DNA from: CAYYTU01 sp964474655
GTDB taxonomy: Bacteria; Chloroflexota; Anaerolineae; B4-G1
Length of the DNA: 5,767 nucleotides
Direction: 5' to 3'
NCBI GenBank assembly: GCA_964474655.1
Contig: CAYYTU010000130.1
Location: 1-5,767 of the forward strand
In this document: positions 1 to 5,254 of the stretch, one piece after another
How the letters are laid out: each line of letters opens with the position of its first letter
How positions within the stretch are numbered: the first letter of the stretch is position 1
Program-made: the position numbers and the translations under genes
The notes under the pieces: model-generated
Database searches by the model: none
What the model saw: the letters and a program-made list of their open reading frames with translations, nothing else
What the model was told of the DNA's origin: nothing

Positions 1-12
1 GACGGACTCCCC

Positions 13-67
13 CAGAGGGCTGATTCTCAGAGTTTCAGCGTCCAGAGGCTTCAGAGTCCAGAGGTAT
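13..67 (-). repeat. CTCTG-word repeat tail behind VR1
   Basis: The plus strand has five CAGAG words (13-17, 28-32, 43-47, 52-56, 59-63), usually preceded by TC or CC, giving CTCTGA/CTCTGG on the coding strand. The 17 bases TCAGAGTCCAGAGGTAT at 51-67 recur exactly at 5238-5254 behind the other variable gene. The tail may belong to the mobile 3' target module or be a short-repeat spacer typical of this genome. It continues towards the left window edge. Confidence 0.6.
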
Positions 68-84
68 GCCTCACTCCGTTCGGC
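68..84 (-). repeat. Hairpin directly 3' of VR1
   Basis: On the coding strand, GCCGAAC and GTGAGGC flank the loop GGA. The stem is 7 positions long: five Watson-Crick pairs plus two adjacent G-A mismatches. It overlaps the stop codon (71-73). The equivalent site in the second gene, 5255-5273, has a perfect stem of different sequence with the same loop size. DGR targets such as that of Bordetella phage BPP-1 have a hairpin just downstream of the IMH that helps target recognition. This matches in position and size but is imperfect. Confidence 0.55.
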
Positions 85-2902
85 GGAATGGGGACACCAC
101 CACCCGAAACCCATCGATGAGGGCGCGATCGTCCGGATAGCGCCAGAAGCCGCGGCAAGCGCAGCGCAAGAGGTGCGCGGAACTGCGGAACGCGCCGCCA
201 CGCAACACGCGGCGGGCTGACCCTTCCAAAGTACTATCGTTCTCGTAAGGCCTATACCCACTCTCCCACTTCGTCCGGCACCACTCCCAGACGTTGCCAC
301 TCAAATCCTCCACCCCGTAGGGACTGGCTCCACCAGAAAAGCCCCCCACCGCGCTCGTTGTACCAATACCGGTATCATTGTAGTTCGCTTTCTCCGGATC
401 CGGCTCTGCCCCCCACGGGTAGATACGCCCATCCACGCCACGTGCGGCCTTCTCCCACTGTGGCTCAGTAGGTAGGGTAACCTTCTGAGATTCGTCCAGT
501 CTCCCTTCCATCCTCAGCTCCTCCGTTAGCCAGCGGCAGAACGCTACCGCCTCGTACCAACTTACCCCCACCACGGGATGATTGGGCAGGTTGAACGGTG
601 TGCCGTATTCCTCCGGGCCTGTAACTTCATTGCTCTCACGCCACGACCAGCCGGCCTCGGTCCAATAGCGAGGCACAGCGTAGCCACCGGCCTGCACGAA
701 CGCCGCGTACTGGGCATTGGTCACCGGGTAGCGGCTGATGGCATAGGATTGCTCAATCTCGTACTCGTGCTGAGGCTTCTCATCGCCATACGCCATCCCG
801 TCCTCGTCGGTGCTGCCCATCAAGAACGGCCCCGCCGGCACCTCGCACCACACGATGTCCGGCAGCCCATCGTCGCGCAGCCCTACGCCGGGCCGCGGAT
901 CGCCCAGTTTGGCCAACGCTCGCCCTGCCGCCGCACGCTCCACGGCGGGCAATTCCCCGGCCTCCATCACCCGCACCAAATGCGTCCGCACCCTCTCAAG
1001 CCGGACCCGGTTGCGCTCGCTCACTTTGTCCAGGTCCGCGCTCTCCACCAGCGCTTGCCCTGCCAGCAGCGCGCCCCAGGCGTCGGGCTCGCTCTGTGGC
1101 TCGTCCTCGGCTAGGTCCCGGTAGCACAGCGCATCCACCAACGCCCACAGCGCGAAGTCGCTGCCCCGCGCTGTAGTCGCCGCGGCAGTCAGTAGGGCCA
1201 CTTCTCGCCAGCGGTTAGGGTCACTACGGGCCAATTGAGCCACTTGCTCTGGAAAATCGTAGGCTACCAGGTGACAGGCCGCCAGGTACTCCTGGAAGGT
1301 GCGGTGCGGGAAGGTGTAGACGCCCACGCCCCGCGGCACCAACAAGCCCGCCCGCTGGCTGAGGTAACTCACCAGGAGCGCCGGGTTATTCCGTACCTCG
1401 GGGTTCTGCGTGATCCGCATCAGACCGCTGAGCAGTTCCCCCTCCGGCACGTCGGCGGTGCCCGCCAGGTCGGCCTGCCCCGCGTGCGCGTCGTAGGCCA
1501 GCTCGTTCAGCAGGTCGCGCACCTTGTCCCGATCCTCCACCTTCAGCCACTCGACCAGGCTGGGCTGCTGCACCACCACGTTCCCCTCGGCGTCGCGGGC
1601 CACCTTGGGGCTCTCCCACCAATCCAACAACAGGTCCACCGTGTCGGCGTACAGCTCCTCCCGCTTCTCCGGCAGGCTCCCGCCCCGCCAGGCGTGCAAA
1701 CTGGCCATCAGGGTCAAAAGCAGCGGGCGCTCGGCCAGGGCCTGCAGCCGCTCGCTGGCCGAGATGGCCCGCTTGAGCAGCTCGGCGCGGCCCTGGGCGT
1801 CGTCTTTGTGCAACCCGCGCAGCTTGGCGATGTGGGCGTACCAGCGATCCACGAAGCGCCGGATCTGCCCCGTCCCGAAGGGCGCCAGCACCGCCTCCTC
1901 GAAGTTGGGCAGCCGCCAGGCCTGCTGCTGGTAGGCGTAGGTGCGGCTGGTGACCAGGATGCGGCACTTGCCGAACGCCCCGGCGAAGTCCTCCACCGCC
2001 TGCTTGATCTGCTCGCGGCGACGTTCGGCCTCGGGCACCTCGTCCAGCCCATCGAGCAGCAGCAGGCCGCCCTCCTTCAGCAGTTCCTTAGCCAGGGGCT
2101 TCTCGTAGGCGCCCAGCGCCGCATCGTCCAGTTCGCCGACGATGAAGTCCCACAGGTGCTTGGCCGTGGCCCGCTCGCCCGCCGGCGGCAGGCCCCGCGC
2201 GGCGAAGTCACGCAGCACCACGTGCACCGGCAGCGGCGCGCCGTGGGACCAGGGTTGCGGCTCAGGCTCCTCGTCCTTTTCGTCATCCTGGGGCAGCGGC
2301 TCGGTGAGGCGCTCCAGGTTGGCCTCGTCCAGGCCCAGGATCTCCCCCGCCAGGCAGAGGGCCACGAAGTTGACGAAGGTCGATTTGCCACTGCCGGGGT
2401 CGCCGAGCAGCACCAGGCGGTCGTGGCGATCCAACTGGGCCAGCGCGGAAAGCCGGCGGCGCTCGCCCCGCAGTTCCTCCAGGCATTCGCGGTTCTGCAA
2501 TCGCTCGCACTCCTCAGACGTCAGCGTGCGCAGCCCGGTGTAGACGGCGCGGAGCTCCAGGCGGGCCTCCGTGCGACCGGGGGTCGCATAATCGCTGGCT
2601 GCCTTGGGGTCGATGCCGGAGAGGGGCACCTGGCCCACCTTACTGATCAGGTGGTTGAGGTAGGCCACGCGCAGGTCGGCGGGCGAGAGGGCGTCGGTCT
2701 GTGCCCCGACGATCACGTCGCCCTCCACGTTCCCGCCGACGGCCGCGCTGCCTCCGCCGGCGGCCACGCCGCCCAACTGGGCCGCGGCGCCGGGGCCTTC
2801 GACGTGGGCGTCAGCGGTCGACACCACATCCAGAGGACCACAGTAGGGACAAAATCGAGCGTCGTCGGGCAATTCTGTGCTACACTGAGGACATCGTTTC
2901 AT
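71..2902 (-). CDS. Zinc-ribbon / NACHT NTPase / FGE-sulfatase-like protein, putative DGR-diversified receptor
   Basis: 943 aa, probably cytoplasmic (no signal peptide or membrane segment seen). Residues 4-21 are a zinc ribbon with two CxxC pairs (C4/C7, C18/C21). A Gly/Ala/Val-rich linker follows (about 35-68, including VGGNVEGDVIVG). The NACHT/STAND ATPase has Walker A GDPGSGKS at 167-174, Walker B LLLLDGLDE at 280-288, a sensor-like VTSR at 317-320 and the FPHRTFQEYLAA motif at 531-542. An acidic insert lies between Walker A and B, near 205-220. An FGE-sulfatase-like (formylglycine-generating enzyme / C-type lectin) domain runs from about 675 to the end, with PAGPFLMGS, LPTEPQWEKAARG, DLSGNVWEW and GFRVV. 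The active-site cysteines of true FGE are not at the expected positions after RGGAF, so it is probably a binding domain rather than an enzyme. Residues 916-930 carry a DGR-type variable region. The ATG start is supported by GGAGG six bases upstream. Inferred role: ligand sensing by the hypervariable tail, signalling by the NACHT ATPase. Its output is unknown, because no separate effector domain is visible. Confidence 0.93.
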   Translation of the reverse strand: MKRCPQCSTELPDDARFCPYCGPLDVVSTADAHVEGPGAAAQLGGVAAGGGSAAVGGNVEGDVIVGAQTDALSPADLRVAYLNHLISKVGQVPLSGIDPKAASDYATPGRTEARLELRAVYTGLRTLTSEECERLQNRECLEELRGERRRLSALAQLDRHDRLVLLGDPGSGKSTFVNFVALCLAGEILGLDEANLERLTEPLPQDDEKDEEPEPQPWSHGAPLPVHVVLRDFAARGLPPAGERATAKHLWDFIVGELDDAALGAYEKPLAKELLKEGGLLLLDGLDEVPEAERRREQIKQAVEDFAGAFGKCRILVTSRTYAYQQQAWRLPNFEEAVLAPFGTGQIRRFVDRWYAHIAKLRGLHKDDAQGRAELLKRAISASERLQALAERPLLLTLMASLHAWRGGSLPEKREELYADTVDLLLDWWESPKVARDAEGNVVVQQPSLVEWLKVEDRDKVRDLLNELAYDAHAGQADLAGTADVPEGELLSGLMRITQNPEVRNNPALLVSYLSQRAGLLVPRGVGVYTFPHRTFQEYLAACHLVAYDFPEQVAQLARSDPNRWREVALLTAAATTARGSDFALWALVDALCYRDLAEDEPQSEPDAWGALLAGQALVESADLDKVSERNRVRLERVRTHLVRVMEAGELPAVERAAAGRALAKLGDPRPGVGLRDDGLPDIVWCEVPAGPFLMGSTDEDGMAYGDEKPQHEYEIEQSYAISRYPVTNAQYAAFVQAGGYAVPRYWTEAGWSWRESNEVTGPEEYGTPFNLPNHPVVGVSWYEAVAFCRWLTEELRMEGRLDESQKVTLPTEPQWEKAARGVDGRIYPWGAEPDPEKANYNDTGIGTTSAVGGFSGGASPYGVEDLSGNVWEWCRTKWESGYRPYENDSTLEGSARRVLRGGAFRSSAHLLRCACRGFWRYPDDRALIDGFRVVVSPFRRTE
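83..166 (-). other. DGR variable region 1 (VR1), 3' end of the NACHT-FGE gene
   Basis: This stretch encodes residues 913-940. It aligns without gaps to 5271-5354. Nineteen of 28 codons are identical. The nine differing codons (at 155-157, 149-151, 140-142, 137-139, 128-130, 122-124, 119-121, 116-118 and 113-115) change only at positions 1 and 2: C/A, G/N, R/D, Y/S, D/G, A/R, L/Y, I/D, D/L. Third bases are always the same (C or T), as expected if the template has AAC, AAT or similar adenine-bearing codons there. The invariant GC-rich block 83-112 (GFRVVVSPFR) would hold the 3' homing site (IMH). The call is inferred from the substitution pattern, since no template is in the window. Confidence 0.82.
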
Positions 2903-2905
2903 AAC

Positions 2906-3019
2906 CTACCTCCCGGATTCAGCGTCCTCGTCGTGGGGATCGCCGCTGTCGCCGCTGACCGCCACGCCCCCGGTCCCTGCGCGGGGGCTACGGTCGTTAT
3001 CCGCATTCTTCGGTGACAT
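2906..3019 (-). CDS. Possible 37-aa leader peptide ORF
   Basis: The ATG at 3019 is preceded by GAGG at about 7 bases. The ORF runs 37 codons to TAG at 2906-2908, three bases before the ATG of the NACHT gene and just after that gene's own SD. The product is hydrophilic, rich in Gly, Asp, Ser and Arg, starts MSPKNADNDR, and has no recognised domain. Its GTGGVAVSGDSG stretch loosely resembles the Gly/Val linker of the following protein. The arrangement suggests translational coupling. It could also be chance in GC-rich DNA. A 7-bp inverted repeat (GCCCCCG / CGGGGGC, 2966-2988) lies inside it. Confidence 0.38.
   Translation of the reverse strand: MSPKNADNDRSPRAGTGGVAVSGDSGDPHDEDAESGR
2909..2914 (-). 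promoter_or_regulatory. Ribosome binding site of the NACHT-FGE gene
   Basis: The coding strand reads GGGAGG, then TAGGTT, then ATG at 2902. This strong Shine-Dalgarno sequence with 6-base spacing fixes the start. The TAG at 2906-2908 in the spacer is also the stop of the small upstream ORF. Confidence 0.8.
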
Positions 3020-3044
3020 GGCAAAACCTCGAAACATACCAGCT

Positions 3045-3086
3045 AATCATGACATCAATCATGACATTTATGGGCTAATCATGACA
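3045..3086. repeat. Three direct AATCATGACA repeats, possible operator
   Basis: Exact 10-mers at 3045-3054, 3057-3066 and 3077-3086. The outer two extend to GCTAATCATGACA (3042-3054, 3074-3086). Start-to-start distances are 12 and 20 bp. Each contains the palindrome TCATGA. They fill the gap between the end of the AlbA_2 gene (3095) and the leader ORF (3019), in a locally AT-richer patch, so they sit where a promoter for the NACHT gene is expected. Binding by a regulator, perhaps the adjacent winged-helix protein, is inference. I see no convincing -35/-10 pair. Confidence 0.6.
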
Positions 3087-3094
3087 CGAGGGAT

Positions 3095-4462
3095 TCAATC
3101 AGCGATATAGCGCGTGCCACGACCCTGCCCAACCCGCCGCGCCTGGCCCTTTTCAACCAGTTCATTCAAGTCCCGCACTGCTGTACGATAGGTAATGTCG
3201 AACAGCTCCCGATATCGCCGGTTGGTCATCTCCTCGTCTGCGTTGACCATCAACCGCAGGGCCTCGATCTGCCGCTCGTTCAAGCCCAGCTCCCGCAGAT
3301 CGGTCACGCCTTCCTCGGGGATCAGGTCCAGGATATCCTCGCCGGGGCCGTAAAACGTAACCCGGAACGCCTCGCCGATCTCCTCGAAGGCCGGCTCCTC
3401 CATCTCGTGCTCCCGCATCCAGCGCCGCATGCGCTCGACCCCCGTGTTCCAGCGCTCAATGTAGCGGATGTTGAACAGCAGTTGGGCGACAAGTTCATTG
3501 CGCAACACGTGCTCTTCCCCCAGGGTAGCCAGAGTCAGCGGTGGCGGCAAGCGACCCGGGTTCTGCACCTCGATGCGGTCGTCGAAGATCGAGACCCGTA
3601 CTTCCGTGCCCTGCCGCCAGTAGTCACGGTGGGTCACGGCGTTGGTGATGGCCTCTCGGATGGCGGGATAGGGATACTCTGTGATCTCTCGCCGCTCGAA
3701 GCCCGTGATCTTGGCCGCTATCCGCGTGTTGCGCCTGACAAAGCGCTCCGCCTCGTCGATCATCTCCGGCAGCGTTCCCTTGCAGACGAGACGGTCGATG
3801 AAGTTAAGCCGAGACGTACCCTGGAAGCGGGCCAGCCGCACCTCGCTCTGGGGCAGGAAGCGCTGCGGCTCACGGGCGAAAAGCAATATTCCCGCCGCCC
3901 GGGGCACCACCCGCTCGCCGTCACGGATGACGGCACCCAACAGGTTCAGGTTCTCCTCCAGAGGTAGCGACAGGTCCACGGGCAGCCCTCGCTCCTCAGC
4001 CGCTCGACGCAGGTACCATTCCACCCGGTCCGGGTCCAAGTCATCAAGGGCAGCCTCCCACACTGGCCGATCGTCAAAGATAGGTTGCTCCCGCTTCACC
4101 CAGGCCTCGTGTAGCGCCTCCCCCTGCAGGGCCACGTTCTCCGAGCCGCGCCGGATGAGGATCTTGCCATTTCGATGCTGATGGACACGATCGGAAGGCG
4201 GCACTGCTATTCCCAGGACCTTCTCTCCCTGCACCTCGATCTCGTGGGCCGTCACGTCCGGCACCGGCGGGACCAACACATCTCGCGCGGCGCGGCGGAT
4301 GTTGTCACGGTAGACCTTGGTGATCTCGTGGATTCTGCCGCTAGGATGTGGCGGTGGCCCCTCGTCGATGCCCAGGTAGATAGTACCTCCCTCAGCGTTG
4401 GCGAAGGCCATGATCGTCTCGGCCAGGTCGCCAGGCTTGATGAAGCCTCGCTTGAACTCCAC
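3095..4462 (-). CDS. AlbA_2 / HATPase / winged-helix regulator (Schlafen-RecG-like family)
   Basis: 455 aa from GTG at 4462. Residues 1-115 are an AlbA_2 (Schlafen AlbA_2) nucleic-acid-binding domain, with EFKRGF, the FANAEGGTIYLGID core and a terminal IRRGSENV strand. About 130-375 resemble the HATPase_c_4 region of COG2865 proteins: an N-box-like REAITNAVTHRDY (E270, N274) and DDRIEVQNPG (294-303). About 389-455 form a winged helix, seen in TNRRYRELFDITYRTAVRDLNELVEKG. The family are predicted ATP-binding transcriptional regulators, often next to defence or accessory genes. Targets are unknown. The GTG start is weak: it has no good SD and begins inside the AlbA_2 fold. The frame stays open upstream (VIDDLHRDERQR) until TAA at 4499-4501, beyond which lies a better GTG with an SD at 4525. 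The gene lies behind the LSm gene and may share its transcript. Confidence 0.88.
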   Translation of the reverse strand: MEFKRGFIKPGDLAETIMAFANAEGGTIYLGIDEGPPPHPSGRIHEITKVYRDNIRRAARDVLVPPVPDVTAHEIEVQGEKVLGIAVPPSDRVHQHRNGKILIRRGSENVALQGEALHEAWVKREQPIFDDRPVWEAALDDLDPDRVEWYLRRAAEERGLPVDLSLPLEENLNLLGAVIRDGERVVPRAAGILLFAREPQRFLPQSEVRLARFQGTSRLNFIDRLVCKGTLPEMIDEAERFVRRNTRIAAKITGFERREITEYPYPAIREAITNAVTHRDYWRQGTEVRVSIFDDRIEVQNPGRLPPPLTLATLGEEHVLRNELVAQLLFNIRYIERWNTGVERMRRWMREHEMEEPAFEEIGEAFRVTFYGPGEDILDLIPEEGVTDLRELGLNERQIEALRLMVNADEEMTNRRYRELFDITYRTAVRDLNELVEKGQARRVGQGRGTRYIAD

Positions 4463-4525
4463 ACGCTGGCGCTCGTCGCGATGAAGGTCGTCGATAACTT
4501 ATTTTTTCGTGATTCCTGCGTTCAC
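4463..4525 (-). pseudogene. Likely original N-terminus of the AlbA_2 gene, broken by an in-frame TAA
   Basis: GTG at 4523-4525 has AGAGG 8 bases upstream and is in frame with the AlbA_2 gene. It reads VNAGITKK, then TAA (4499-4501), then VIDDLHRDERQR leading into EFKRGF. AlbA_2 domains normally begin with a helix of this kind just before the EFK motif, so the segment looks like true coding sequence with one nonsense codon (CAA to TAA, or a sequencing error). Alternatives are initiation at GTG 4462 with a short N-terminus, or reinitiation after the TAA. Slipping on the A-run before the TAA would not restore the frame. Confidence 0.45.
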
Positions 4526-4559
4526 TCTATCATCCTCTTGGCGCGAAGATCGCTGCCCG

Positions 4560-4769
4560 CTACCGCGTGGCGTGCAGGTAGACGACGTTGCCCTTGCTGA
4601 TCATCAACTCCAGGCCACTGTCCTGCTGGAGCACCAGGTTGTAGGGATCGGCGCCTATCAACTTGCCTTTGAACGCCTTGCCGGTCACCAGCGAGATGAG
4701 CACGCGCTCGTCCTGGAGCTCGTGGATGAATTCGCGGGGCTCCTTGCCCCACTTGCTCGGTGCTGACAT
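4560..4769 (-). CDS. LSm / Hfq-like small RNA-binding protein
   Basis: 69 aa. After a short N-terminal helix (KEPREFIHELQD), residues about 22-67 resemble an Sm fold. The Sm1-like part is VLISLVTGKAFKGKLIGADP followed by YNLVLQQ, and the Sm2-like part is SKGNVVYLHA, comparable to Hfq's YKHAIS region. Length fits a single Sm domain that assembles into a ring. ATG at 4769 is supported by GGAGAG about 8 bases upstream. The stop is 34 bp from the upstream GTG of the AlbA_2 gene, so the two may be cotranscribed. The likely role is RNA chaperone or small-RNA binding. Divergence from classical Hfq leaves the exact subfamily open, so no symbol is given. Confidence 0.68.
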   Translation of the reverse strand: MSAPSKWGKEPREFIHELQDERVLISLVTGKAFKGKLIGADPYNLVLQQDSGLELMISKGNVVYLHATR

Positions 4770-5132
4770 TGTTTCTCTCTCCGTTGTCTAGGGCGGGATA
4801 CCACACGACGCACCCGCCGATTGTGTGAAGTCTCCTACGCCAAACCCCCGCTGTGGGCTTGGATTTCTAAACCAACACGGCCAGCAGAGGCTCTCTGTTC
4901 AATCGTTACGCCACGGCAAGCAAACCCTGGCGCGTGTTGCGCTCTACGGCGCTCTAGACGGCGATTTTAGCGGTTTTGGGCGCGATTGAGGGTAATCTAT
5001 CCTGGCCTTCGCCCCACGGCGCTCTGAGGGCTTTCTGTACGGCGGGTTGTGGGCGACGGTGGGCGGTCTTCGGTGCTGTGCTTTGCAGCCTCCCTGAGCG
5101 CAGTGTAGGGCTACTAACCGTGCCGGGGGCGA
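4770..5132. other. Intergenic region without a recognised gene
   Basis: No ORF here has a domain, SD or codon pattern I can support on either strand. It holds the upstream region of the LSm gene. The words GCGCTCTA (4939-4946, 4949-4956) and CGGCGCTCT (4947-4955, 5017-5025) repeat. I found no tRNA, no adenine-rich copy of the variable region (template repeat) and no clear promoter. A small structured RNA cannot be excluded. Confidence 0.5.
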
Positions 5133-5220
5133 CCGCGCTTCGCGCGGATTATGCATCTGGGGGGCAAAGCCCCCCAGACCCCCCAGAGATCAGAGCGCCT
5201 GCTTCGCAGGCGGATCAGAG
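5133..5220. repeat. Cluster of three perfect hairpins downstream of the VR2 gene
   Basis: CCGCGC-TTC-GCGCGG lies at 5133-5147. A 10-bp stem TCTGGGGGGC with loop AAA lies at 5156-5178. CGCCTGC-TTC-GCAGGCG at 5196-5212 is flanked by direct GATCAGAG copies (5188-5195, 5213-5220). All have 3-base loops. They lie just past the stop of the minus-strand VR2 gene and could end its transcript, but none is followed by a T-tract on that strand, so a standard intrinsic terminator is not supported. Short mobile palindromic repeats are another possibility. Confidence 0.6.
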
Positions 5221-5254
5221 CGTCAGAGGGCCGAGGGTCAGAGTCCAGAGGTAT
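5184..5254 (-). repeat. CTCTG-word repeat tail behind VR2
   Basis: Six CAGAG words on the plus strand (5184-5188, 5191-5195, 5216-5220, 5224-5228, 5239-5243, 5246-5250). The 17-mer at 5238-5254 equals 51-67. Here the last part of the tail is translated, since the reading frame of the upstream gene runs through it to TGA at 5238-5240. Confidence 0.6.

Noticed and set aside
83..166. Similarity of the two gene ends explained by simple gene conversion
   Set aside because: Gene conversion would equalise all codon positions. Here first and second bases of nine codons differ strongly while third bases are identical, which conversion alone does not explain.
1235..3016. Long open frame (593 codons) on the plus strand
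   Set aside because: It is antisense to the NACHT gene. Its product is low-complexity, rich in Gln, Arg, Leu and His, with no domain, as expected from an antisense frame in GC-rich coding DNA.
3045..3086. CRISPR-like array
   Set aside because: Repeats are only 10 bp with spacers of 2 and 10 bp, far too short for CRISPR, and no cas gene is nearby.
5156..5178. Intrinsic terminator of the VR2 gene
   Set aside because: The 10-bp stem is strong, but on the minus strand it is followed by ATGCATAATCC, not a T-tract. It is kept only as a hairpin.
4770..5237. Template repeat or reverse transcriptase of a DGR in the intergenic region
   Set aside because: Neither the constant words of the VR nor adenine-rich codon runs occur here, and no frame has reverse-transcriptase motifs.
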